Assembly (NCBI GenBank): GCA_900545285.1
Contig: UQYK01000004.1
Location: 1-63,954 of the forward strand
Length of the DNA stretch: 63,954 nucleotides
Direction: 5' to 3'
Origin: an uncultured Ruminococcus sp.
GTDB lineage: Bacteria; Bacillota; Clostridia; Oscillospirales; Ruminococcaceae
The notes below the pieces were generated by a model. That model was not told where the DNA came from. It ran no database searches and was given only the letters and a program-made list of their open reading frames with translations. A program made the position numbers and the translations under genes. Position 1 is the first letter of the stretch. Every line of letters starts with the position of its first letter. Shown here piece after piece: positions 52,413-60,671 of the stretch.

Positions 52413-53258
52413 ATGAAAACCAAATTACAGGCAGAAGACCTCTCATTTCATTATACAGATGAAGAGGGAAAGGCGGCTTCTCATGAAATTTTTGCGCACC
52501 TCAATCTGACCATAGAGCCTGGCACTTTTGTGGCAATTCTGGGACACAACGGCTGCGGAAAATCCACGCTGGCAAAGCATATGAACGCCATTGTGCTGCC
52601 CACCGGCGGCCGGATGCTGGTGGCAGATATGGACACCCGGGAGGAAGAAAAACTCTATGACATCCGGCAGCGCGTGGGAATGGTATTTCAGAATCCGGAT
52701 AACCAGATTGTCGCCACGATTGTGGAAGAGGATGTGGCCTTTGGCCCGGAAAACTTAGGCGTGCCGCCGGAAGAAATCCGGGCGCGCGTAGATGAAGCGC
52801 TAAAGGCAGTCGGCATGTACGAATACCGGATGCATGCCCCCAGTCAGCTTTCCGGCGGCCAGAAACAGCGTGTGGCAATTGCCGGCATTATCGCCATGCG
52901 GCCGTCCTGCATCGTACTGGACGAGCCTACCGCTATGCTGGATCCCAAGGGACGGCGGGAGGTCATGGAAACCATCCGAAAGCTGAACCGGGACTATGGC
53001 ATTACGATTCTTCTGATCACGCACTATATGGATGAGGCGGCGCAGGCAGACCGGGTGCTGGTGATGGATGCCGGAAAAATCCTGCTGGATGATACGCCGG
53101 AGGAGGTCTTTTCTCACGTGGACGAAATGAAGGCGGTGGGACTGGACGTTCCTCAGGTGACAGAACTGGTGGACGAACTGCGAAAGTGCGGGATGCAACT
53201 GGATCCCCATATTATTACCGAAGAAGCATGTGCAGAGGCGCTGATGCAGCTGCTGTAA
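52413..53258 (+). CDS. ecfA1: Energy-coupling factor transporter ATPase EcfA1
   Basis: A 281-residue ABC ATPase of group II ECF vitamin transporters. Walker A GHNGCGKST (about residues 44-52), Q-loop VFQNPDNQ (about 92-99), signature LSGGQKQR (about 146-153) and Walker B CIVLDEP are present; FQNPDNQ is typical of EcfA1. With EcfA2 and EcfT it energises many substrate-binding S components encoded elsewhere, such as those for riboflavin, folate or biotin. CAGGAGGCG precedes ATG 52413; the longer frame overlaps the previous gene. Confidence 0.94.
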   Translation: MKTKLQAEDLSFHYTDEEGKAASHEIFAHLNLTIEPGTFVAILGHNGCGKSTLAKHMNAIVLPTGGRMLVADMDTREEEKLYDIRQRVGMVFQNPDNQIVATIVEEDVAFGPENLGVPPEEIRARVDEALKAVGMYEYRMHAPSQLSGGQKQRVAIAGIIAMRPSCIVLDEPTAMLDPKGRREVMETIRKLNRDYGITILLITHYMDEAAQADRVLVMDAGKILLDDTPEEVFSHVDEMKAVGLDVPQVTELVDELRKCGMQLDPHIITEEACAEALMQLL

Positions 53259-53276
53259 AAAGAATGAGGTGGACAT

Positions 53277-54149
53277 TTGGCTGCAATTGAACTAGAGGGC
53301 GTAACATATCGTTACGGGATAGGAACACCGTTTGAAAAAACTGCGGTGGATCATGTAAATCTGAAGATTGAACGGGGCGAATTTCTGGGGATTATCGGGC
53401 ATACGGGATCCGGAAAGTCCACGCTGATTCAGCATCTCAACGGTTTGTTAAAGCCAACGGAAGGCACTGTCAGACTGGATGGAACAGATATCTGGGCAAA
53501 CCCGAAAAATATGCGTCAGGTGCGGTTTCAGGTGGGACTGGTATTTCAGTATCCGGAGTATCAGATCTTTGAGGAAACTGTAGAAAAGGATATCGCATTC
53601 GGCCCACGGAACATGGGGCTTTCGGAAGCGGAGGTAACAGAAAGAGTCCGGGAAACCGCAGAGATCATCGGCCTTTCTCCGGAGCTTTTGGGGCGTTCTC
53701 CGTTTCTGCTGTCCGGCGGACAAAAGCGCCGGGTGGCAATTGCCGGGGTCATGGCCATGCGTCCGAAGGTGCTCATTCTGGATGAACCCACTGCCGGACT
53801 GGATCCAAAGGGACGGGAGGAAATCCTCTCGGAGATCAAGCGGTTTCAGGACCACACGGGAAGCACGATTCTGCTGGTTTCCCACAGCATGGAGGATATC
53901 GCCCGTCATGCCAAGCGAATTCTGGTGATGAATGCCGGCAGGGCATTCTGCTGTGATACGGTGGCAAAGGTGTTCAGCCGGTCGGCGGAATTGCAGCAGA
54001 TCGGCCTGGCCGTGCCACAGGTGACACGCGTGTGCGATATGCTCCGGGAAAAGGGGCTGCCGTTGTCACCGGATATCTACACCATTGCGCAGGCAAAGGA
54101 GCAGATTCTCACACTGTATCGGAGAAAGGGGGCGCAGGAAACATGCTGA
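53277..54149 (+). CDS. ecfA2: Energy-coupling factor transporter ATPase EcfA2
   Basis: The 290-residue partner ATPase. Walker A GHTGSGKST (about residues 41-49), the Q-loop VFQYPEYQ (EcfA2-type, about 93-100), signature LSGGQKRR and Walker B LILDEP are intact. A TTG start at 53277 is used, with GAGGTGG just upstream and homology beginning at once. It overlaps ecfT by seven bases, so the three ecf genes form one operon. Confidence 0.94.
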   Translation: MAAIELEGVTYRYGIGTPFEKTAVDHVNLKIERGEFLGIIGHTGSGKSTLIQHLNGLLKPTEGTVRLDGTDIWANPKNMRQVRFQVGLVFQYPEYQIFEETVEKDIAFGPRNMGLSEAEVTERVRETAEIIGLSPELLGRSPFLLSGGQKRRVAIAGVMAMRPKVLILDEPTAGLDPKGREEILSEIKRFQDHTGSTILLVSHSMEDIARHAKRILVMNAGRAFCCDTVAKVFSRSAELQQIGLAVPQVTRVCDMLREKGLPLSPDIYTIAQAKEQILTLYRRKGAQETC

Positions 54150-54949
54150 AGGATATTACCATCGGGCAGTACTTTCCCGGCAACAGTGTTATTCACCGGA
54201 TGGACCCCCGGTTCAAGATTGTGATGACGCTGCTGTTTATTGTCATGCTTTTCCTGGGACAGCATCTGTACTCCCTGCTCTTCGGGCTGGTGCTCTGTGC
54301 CGTGGGATGGATTTGCTCCCGGATTCCCTTTCGCCTCATCTGGAAGAGTATCCGGGTACTGCTGCCGGTTTTGCTGATAACAGCAGTGCTGGACTTGTTT
54401 TTTGTGGATGACGGCAAGGTCTATTTTCACTGGCATTTTTTGAAGATTACGGAGACCGGCGTAGTTACAGCGGTTTTGATGGTGGCGCGGATTATCATAC
54501 TTTTGGTGGGATCTTCGTTGCTGACTTATACTACTTCTCCCATAGCGCTGACAGATGCCATTGAGCGCCTGCTGTCACCGCTGAAAAAAATTCACGTACC
54601 GGTGCATGCCTTTGCCATGATGATGACCATTGCCCTGCGGTTTATTCCCACGCTGCTGGAAGAGACAGACAAGATTATGACTGCGCAGAAGGCCAGAGGC
54701 GCCAGCTTTAGCGAAGGAAACCTGATGCAGCGCGCCAAGGCGCTGGTGCCGGTTTTAGTGCCGCTGTTTGTCTCGGCATTCCGCCGGGCAGAGGAACTGG
54801 CCACGGCAATGGAATGCCGCTGCTATCGGGGCGAAGCCGGCAGAACCAAAATGCGTCAGCTCCACGCAGCCGGAAGAGACTATATTGCCATGACAGTGAC
54901 GCTGCTCTTTCTGGCTGGTGCAGTTGCAGTGAAGGTGATCTGGCACTGA
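54143..54949 (+). CDS. ecfT: Energy-coupling factor transmembrane protein EcfT
   Basis: The 268-residue membrane scaffold links the two ATPases to S components. It starts with IGQYFPGNSVIHRMDPR, characteristic of EcfT, has about six hydrophobic helices, and carries the two coupling motifs QKARGASF (about 180) and the CRCYRGE segment (about 227), where ARG is replaced by CRC. In most Firmicutes truA follows EcfT directly; here a large membrane protein gene stands between. ATG 54143 overlaps ecfA2. Confidence 0.93.
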   Translation: MLKDITIGQYFPGNSVIHRMDPRFKIVMTLLFIVMLFLGQHLYSLLFGLVLCAVGWICSRIPFRLIWKSIRVLLPVLLITAVLDLFFVDDGKVYFHWHFLKITETGVVTAVLMVARIIILLVGSSLLTYTTSPIALTDAIERLLSPLKKIHVPVHAFAMMMTIALRFIPTLLEETDKIMTAQKARGASFSEGNLMQRAKALVPVLVPLFVSAFRRAEELATAMECRCYRGEAGRTKMRQLHAAGRDYIAMTVTLLFLAGAVAVKVIWH

Positions 54950-55029
54950 GGAAGGGCTTTGGAACGCTGCCCTGTTCCTTCGCATCCGGGCATGAAACAG
55001 GACTGCGCAGAAAAGGAGAGACAGACGGT

Positions 55030-57819
55030 ATGACTGGACTTCAAAATACAGAAATACAACCGAATTTGCAGAAGCCGCACCGGAAACAGCCGGTCTGGTT
55101 TCTGCTGCTTTCCTTTTTGTTCCCCATGCTGTTTCTCAGCGCCGGATTCGCAATGCAGCATGTCTATCCGCTGGGTGACCGCCAGATTTTGGTGGTGGAT
55201 TTCTGGCACCAGTATTACCCGTTTCTCCGGCTGCTCCATGAAAAATTGCAGCACGGCGGTTCACTGCTCTACACCTGGAACTCCGGGCTGGGGTCTGACT
55301 TTGTGTCTATGGCGGCCTATTATGCGGCAAGTCCGCTGAATCTGCTGACAGTTCTGGTGCCGGATGCATGGCTGCGGGAAGCGGTGACAGTGCTGCTTTT
55401 GCTGAAGGTCGGGTGCGCCGGCCTGTTTTTTGCCCTGTTCCTGAAGGGGACGTTTCACCGCAATGACTTTTCCCTGTGCGTGTTCTCTGTTTGCTATGCC
55501 CTGTGCAGCTATATGCTAGGCTATTACTGGAATATCATCTGGCTGGATACGGTGGCGCTGCTGCCGCTGGTGATACTGGGGCTGGTACGGCTGGTGCGGG
55601 ACGGAAAATGCCGGCTGTACGGAATCGCCCTGGGACTTTCTCTGTTTTCTAACTTCTATATCGGACTGTTCACCTGTATTTTCGTGTGCCTGGTGTTTCC
55701 GTGCCTGTGTGTGTTGTTTCTCCGGCCGCGTCAGGTGCCGGGGAGAATTCTGGCAATGGGGGTGTATTCGCTGCTGGGCAGTATGCTGGCGGCCTGTGTG
55801 CTGCTGCCGGCTTATTTTGCATTGCAGCTGACCTACAGCGTCCGAAATGTATTTCCGTCCCATGTGGAGTTCTATGAAAACTGGCGCGTGCTGCTTTCTA
55901 ATCTGCTCAGCTTTCATGCGCCGACTGCCAAGGATGGCTTGCCGAATCTGGCCTGTGGTCTTTTGAGCCTGGTGATGCTGGGGCCGTTTCTGCGCTCACT
56001 TCGCATCCGGATTCGGGAAAAGGTGCTGGCGGTACTGCTGCTCGGCTTTCTGCTGATCAGCTGCAACTGCAACGTGCTCAATTATCTCTGGCACGGGATG
56101 CACTTTCCCAATATGCTGCCGTTTCGGTTTTCGTTTTTGTTTTCCTTTGTGCTGCTGACCGTGGGGTACCGGGGCTTTTGGCTCCTGCTGGAGGAACAGC
56201 TCCGGGGCTGGGATGTGCTGGCGGCGCTGGCGGTAAGTACAGCTTTTTTTGGTCTTTCCTATGGTGTGCAGGAAAATCACGCGGTGTTTTACAGTGCGGC
56301 TGTTATGCTGCTGTATGTGTTTCTGCTGGCGCTCTATCTGGGAAAAATTTTCGGAAAACGACTCTTTTATTTCGGACTGTCTATTGTGATGGTGTTTGAG
56401 CTCTTTGAAAATGTGCGGATGGGAACGGAACTGGTTTCCACCTCTGACCACACTACATATCCGGCCGGGAACGGAGCCGTGCAGCAGCTTCTGGATGAAG
56501 CGGCACAGCAGGATTCCACACTGTTCTACCGCACGGAGATGAATACCTGGTACTCGCTGAATGATCCGGCACTGTATGGCTACGCCGGATTATCTCAGTT
56601 TTCTTCAATGGCCAATGTACAGGTCAGCAAATGGATGCGTGCTCTGGGACTTCCGGCCTCGGAGGCCGGAAACCGGTACTATTACGCTGGCGGAACACCG
56701 GTTACCAACATGTTCACCGGAATCCGGTATCAGATTTTTCGCAGCGGCACAGCAGCAGACGTGCGGTCGTGGGAGCTCCTCTCCACAGAAGGAGGAAGCA
56801 GTCTGTACCGCAATACCTATGATCTTCCGCTGGGATTCTGGACGGAAGCAGCGCTTTTGGATTACAATTGCCTCCCGGATGCCAATCCCTTTGAAAATCA
56901 AAACACCCTGTTCCGGCTGGCCACAGGCGTGGAGACACCCTTGTTTACCGCTGTACGGCCGTCTGTGGGTGATAGCGATGGCGCGGAGATTACCTACAGC
57001 GGAAACAGTCTCTTTTCCTATACGCTGGATGCCGGGGCAGAAACGCATTCCATGCAGCTGATCTATACTGTGCCGGAGAGAGCGTCGTTGTACGGTTATC
57101 TCTCGGCGGCGAATGCGTCCTCTTTTTCCGTGCTGCGTGATGGAGAACGCATGGCGGATTACGGCGCTTCCAAACAGCCGTACCTGTTTCCTATGGGGGA
57201 TTTTGCAGCCGGGGAGACAGTAGCTCTTTCTGTTGCGCTGCAAAGCGAGAGCCTGAGTGGTATGGTGCGTTGTGATATGTACGTTCTGAACCGACAGGCG
57301 TTGGAGAAAGGCTATGCCAGACTACAGTCCGGTGCTGTGACGCTGACGCAGTTCCGGGATACGGCAGTGACCGGAACCATGACTGCCGCCACAGACGGTC
57401 TGTGCTACTTTTCCATTCCCTATGAGGACGGATGGAAGGCAGAGATAGACGGAAATGCGGTGGAAATTCAGCCGGTAGGGGATGCCATGATCGCAGTGTC
57501 TGTGACAAAGGGCAGTCATACCATTACGCTGACTTATTGCCCCAAAGGATGGAAACTGGGGTGCAGCCTTACAGTAGGTGGCATTGGCATTCTGCTGTGT
57601 CTGTTTCTGCTGGAACGCAGACGGAAAAGGCCGTTTTTATCTCCAGCAGAAGCCCAAAGGAAAAAACAGCCGAAAAGGATGACATCGGAGGAAATATATG
57701 AGAAATCTCAAAGTAATGATGGCATTTCGGGGGACGCGGTATCACGGATTTCAGCGTCAGCCCAATGCAGTGACAGTGCAGCAGATCGTGGAGGAAGCCC
57801 TTTCTCAGCTGCTCAATGA
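55030..57819 (+). CDS. YfhO-family multi-pass membrane protein
   Basis: A 929-residue protein with about twelve to fourteen membrane helices in its first 530 residues and one near 885-905. The start matches YfhO (DFWHQYYPFLRLLHEKL, about residues 59-75, and NSGLGSDF). A long outside domain lies between. YfhO of Bacillus is involved in glycosylation of lipoteichoic acid, and a polyprenyl-linked glycosyl transfer role is likely. The C-terminal about 40 residues read through the truA start in another frame (122-base overlap), and their composition is unlike a YfhO tail. ATG 55030 has AAGGAG upstream. Confidence 0.85.
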   Translation: MTGLQNTEIQPNLQKPHRKQPVWFLLLSFLFPMLFLSAGFAMQHVYPLGDRQILVVDFWHQYYPFLRLLHEKLQHGGSLLYTWNSGLGSDFVSMAAYYAASPLNLLTVLVPDAWLREAVTVLLLLKVGCAGLFFALFLKGTFHRNDFSLCVFSVCYALCSYMLGYYWNIIWLDTVALLPLVILGLVRLVRDGKCRLYGIALGLSLFSNFYIGLFTCIFVCLVFPCLCVLFLRPRQVPGRILAMGVYSLLGSMLAACVLLPAYFALQLTYSVRNVFPSHVEFYENWRVLLSNLLSFHAPTAKDGLPNLACGLLSLVMLGPFLRSLRIRIREKVLAVLLLGFLLISCNCNVLNYLWHGMHFPNMLPFRFSFLFSFVLLTVGYRGFWLLLEEQLRGWDVLAALAVSTAFFGLSYGVQENHAVFYSAAVMLLYVFLLALYLGKIFGKRLFYFGLSIVMVFELFENVRMGTELVSTSDHTTYPAGNGAVQQLLDEAAQQDSTLFYRTEMNTWYSLNDPALYGYAGLSQFSSMANVQVSKWMRALGLPASEAGNRYYYAGGTPVTNMFTGIRYQIFRSGTAADVRSWELLSTEGGSSLYRNTYDLPLGFWTEAALLDYNCLPDANPFENQNTLFRLATGVETPLFTAVRPSVGDSDGAEITYSGNSLFSYTLDAGAETHSMQLIYTVPERASLYGYLSAANASSFSVLRDGERMADYGASKQPYLFPMGDFAAGETVALSVALQSESLSGMVRCDMYVLNRQALEKGYARLQSGAVTLTQFRDTAVTGTMTAATDGLCYFSIPYEDGWKAEIDGNAVEIQPVGDAMIAVSVTKGSHTITLTYCPKGWKLGCSLTVGGIGILLCLFLLERRRKRPFLSPAEAQRKKQPKRMTSEEIYEKSQSNDGISGDAVSRISASAQCSDSAADRGGSPFSAAQ

Positions 57820-58468
57820 GCCGGTGACGATCTACGGCTGTTCCCGGACAGATACCGGCGTGCATGCCCAGCAGTTCTGCTTTTCCATGCAGACGGAGAA
57901 ACAGCTTCCTGCCCGGAACTTTATCCGGGGGGCCTGCGGCTATCTTCCGGAGGATATTTCCATCCTTTCAGTGGAAGATGTGCCGCCGGACTTTCATGCG
58001 CGGTACAGCTGTCAGGCAAAACAGTACATGTACCGGATTCATAACAGCGAGAGCAAAAATCCCTTTACTACGGATCTGGAACTGCTGTACCGCAGAAAAA
58101 TGGACATTCCGCTGTTACAGGAAGCCGCATCGCATTTTGTGGGGACACATGACTTTGCAGCGCTTTGTACAAACTGCACAGAAAAGCAGAATACCATTCG
58201 TACAATTCATAGTATAAGTATAGAAAAACAGGGAGACACCGTTCTGATACTTGTCAAAGGAAATGGATTTTTGTATAATATGGTTAGGATTCTTGTGGGA
58301 ACGCTGCTCAGTGTAAATGAGGGGCGGATTCCGGTTTCGGAACTGGATGCGCTGCTGGAATCCCGGAACCGTCTGAAGGCCGGCATTACAGCACAGGCAC
58401 ACGGCCTGTCGCTGTATCGGGTGTTTTATGAGGATGCACCGTCCGGTGCATCCATCGACCTCTCCTGA
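57698..58468 (+). CDS. truA: tRNA pseudouridine synthase A
   Basis: The 256-residue enzyme makes pseudouridine at positions 38-40 of the tRNA anticodon arm. The catalytic Asp lies in CSRTDTGVHA (about residues 48-57), and the FHARYSCQAKQYMYRI and GNGFLYNMVRILVGTLL segments are typical. GGAGGAAAT before ATG 57698 makes the start firm. It overlaps the end of the YfhO-family gene by 122 bases. The link with the ecf genes upstream is the conserved Firmicutes order. Confidence 0.95.
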   Translation: MRNLKVMMAFRGTRYHGFQRQPNAVTVQQIVEEALSQLLNEPVTIYGCSRTDTGVHAQQFCFSMQTEKQLPARNFIRGACGYLPEDISILSVEDVPPDFHARYSCQAKQYMYRIHNSESKNPFTTDLELLYRRKMDIPLLQEAASHFVGTHDFAALCTNCTEKQNTIRTIHSISIEKQGDTVLILVKGNGFLYNMVRILVGTLLSVNEGRIPVSELDALLESRNRLKAGITAQAHGLSLYRVFYEDAPSGASIDLS

Positions 58469-58544
58469 AAGGGCTGAGGAAATTTGGTGCAGATTCCCGG
58501 CGCAGGAAATCGGCGCCCTTGCACCAAAAGGAGAAAGAAGAGTA

Positions 58545-59717
58545 ATGATGAGTCATGATACGGACGATATGATTGAAAAGCGGAAGCGGCGGCATAAGCT
58601 GCGCACACTCCGCAATTTGCTGATATTCCTGCTGATTGCCGGATTCTGCGGCTATCTCTATGTACAGCGGGACATGTGGATTCCGAAGCTGGAGGGAATC
58701 GGGAGCCGCTATGATTCTGTCACACAAAATGACGGCACACTGGCAGAGGGAAACTTTCCGCTGACCATTTCCGGAAGCACTGGCTATGAGGCACAGCTGG
58801 TAGATGATACACTGTTTCTGCTTCATGATGCCTATCTGGATCTCTATTCACTCCACGGAGATTCCAGAGACAAGCGCCAGCACACCTTTCAGGATGCTGC
58901 ACTCCTTTCCAACGGGAAATATGCGCTGCTGTATGAGCGCGGCGGCACTTCCTTCCGGCTGGATTCGAAAAGCAAAAATGTCTATAGCAAAACGGTGGAC
59001 AATGATATTATTACAGCCGCAGTCAGCACAAACGGCAATGCTGCACTGGTGACGGAATCAGATGCTTATACCTGTGTGATCAACATTTATGACAATACGG
59101 GAAAGCGCATCTATCAGCGAAACTGTGTGGAACGTGTCACAGATGTGGTCTTTCATGCAGACGGAAACGGCTGCTGCTTTACCTCAATGGATGCAGACGG
59201 CGGCAAAATTCAGAGTACCACCACCAGCATTCTGTTTGATCAGGTAGACACCCAGTGGACTTCGCTGCCGCTGGAAACCTTTGTGGTAAAGTCTGGCATT
59301 GCCTCGGACGGAAAACTGTGTCTGATCGGCAACACTGCCTGTACCTATTACAGTGCCTCCGGAGAGGTGCTGGGTACTTATAACTATAATGGAACGCTGG
59401 TGCAGGCAGACTGGGAGGACGGAAGAACTGCGCTGGTCATCCAGGATGATCAGAAGCGGCAGACCTCGCTGATTCTGCTGGATCAGTCCACCAGCAATCC
59501 AAAGGTGGTTTCTGTGGACGATACCGCTTCTTGTGTGCGTGTGGCAGACGGAGATGCAGTGGTGATGACCCAGGGGAATATCACTTCCTACGATTTTTCA
59601 GGAAGTCCGGTGGCAACTGTAGAACTGGACGGTGCTTATTCGTCCTTCCTCAAGCAAAACGGGTATGTGTTCCTGCTGGGCTATCACCAGATCGACCGTG
59701 TGGATTTTAAGGAGTAG
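58545..59717 (+). CDS. DUF5711 single-pass protein with beta-propeller-like domain
   Basis: A 390-residue protein with a basic N-terminal tail (KRKRRHKLRT), one membrane helix (about residues 25-43) and a large outside domain of repeated short beta segments resembling a WD40/PQQ-like propeller. It matches DUF5711. No catalytic motif is evident and function is unknown. AAAGGAGAAAG precedes two adjacent ATG codons; 58545 is used. It is followed after five bases by the CvpA-like gene, suggesting a functional pair at the cell envelope. Confidence 0.78.
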   Translation: MMSHDTDDMIEKRKRRHKLRTLRNLLIFLLIAGFCGYLYVQRDMWIPKLEGIGSRYDSVTQNDGTLAEGNFPLTISGSTGYEAQLVDDTLFLLHDAYLDLYSLHGDSRDKRQHTFQDAALLSNGKYALLYERGGTSFRLDSKSKNVYSKTVDNDIITAAVSTNGNAALVTESDAYTCVINIYDNTGKRIYQRNCVERVTDVVFHADGNGCCFTSMDADGGKIQSTTTSILFDQVDTQWTSLPLETFVVKSGIASDGKLCLIGNTACTYYSASGEVLGTYNYNGTLVQADWEDGRTALVIQDDQKRQTSLILLDQSTSNPKVVSVDDTASCVRVADGDAVVMTQGNITSYDFSGSPVATVELDGAYSSFLKQNGYVFLLGYHQIDRVDFKE

Positions 59718-59722
59718 CTCCC

Positions 59723-60625
59723 ATGGAAAAATGGATGAGCCAGACCTTCTGGCTGTATGATCTGACTGTGCTGGCAATTCTCATTCTCTGTGTCTGGGGC
59801 GGCTGGAAACGAGGCCTTTTGCGGACGATTATCGGGCTTGCCGGATATGGCCTGGCGGCGCTGCTGTCCGGCTTTCTGGCACAGCCGGTATCACAATGGG
59901 CTTATGAAAAATGGGTGGAGCAGCCCTGTACCCAGCTTCTGGAACAGCAGCTGGAAAAGTACGATTTTGCCGGAACAGTGCGGAGTGCCCTTTCTTCCTA
60001 CGGCGTGTCCCTGGATGCGGCGCAGCTCCAGCAGATTGCACAGCAGCCGGAGCATGCGGCAGATGCCCTGTGTTCTGCGGCGGCTGCACAAACCGGCCTT
60101 CCGGCAGAAGTGATTCAGCAGGGGCTGCACCAGTCTCTGGACAGTGCAGCGGTGTCTTCGTATACCGGGCTTCCGGACTGGATGACAGAATCCCTGCTGC
60201 CCTCTGACAGCGGCACAGAGGCGGCGGAAAACCGCCTGGCACAGACGGCGGCAGTTCTGCTCACAGAAGATAATGCGGCAGCGGCGCAGACCTTAACGGA
60301 ACTCTACGTGAAGCCGGCGCTGCTCTCCATGGTAAAAATATTTACATTTTCCGCATTGTTCCTCTTGATTTCTGTCGCATTACAAGTTATAATAAAAGGG
60401 ATATCTTATTTATGCCGCTCCCAAAGCATGGTATTTTGGAATCAAGCTGCGGGTGCTGGAATAGGATGTTTTCAGGCAGTCGTATTCCTGTTTCTGATGG
60501 GAAAGCTGACACAGTGGCTGACGGAAAATTCACAGGGACAGATTCCGTTTTTCCGCACGGCGGATATTGAAAAGACGGTGCTGTTTCAGGGGATTTATCA
60601 GATTGTCACTGGCCTGCACGGATAA
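59723..60625 (+). CDS. CvpA-family membrane protein
   Basis: A 300-residue membrane protein. The first 70 residues have the CvpA-like pattern (YDLTVLAILILCVWGGWKRG then LAGYGLAALLSGFLA), followed by a Gln- and Ala-rich soluble insert (about 75-190) and two more helices (about 198-222 and 235-258). CvpA proteins are linked to colicin V production and membrane integrity, but their biochemistry is not settled. The soluble insert is larger than in CvpA of enterobacteria. It lies between DUF5711 and ClpE-like genes. Confidence 0.75.
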   Translation: MEKWMSQTFWLYDLTVLAILILCVWGGWKRGLLRTIIGLAGYGLAALLSGFLAQPVSQWAYEKWVEQPCTQLLEQQLEKYDFAGTVRSALSSYGVSLDAAQLQQIAQQPEHAADALCSAAAAQTGLPAEVIQQGLHQSLDSAAVSSYTGLPDWMTESLLPSDSGTEAAENRLAQTAAVLLTEDNAAAAQTLTELYVKPALLSMVKIFTFSALFLLISVALQVIIKGISYLCRSQSMVFWNQAAGAGIGCFQAVVFLFLMGKLTQWLTENSQGQIPFFRTADIEKTVLFQGIYQIVTGLHG

Positions 60626-60671
60626 ATACGGCGCGGCAGCCGGGATTCCATGAGAAAGGTGAGAAAAAGAT

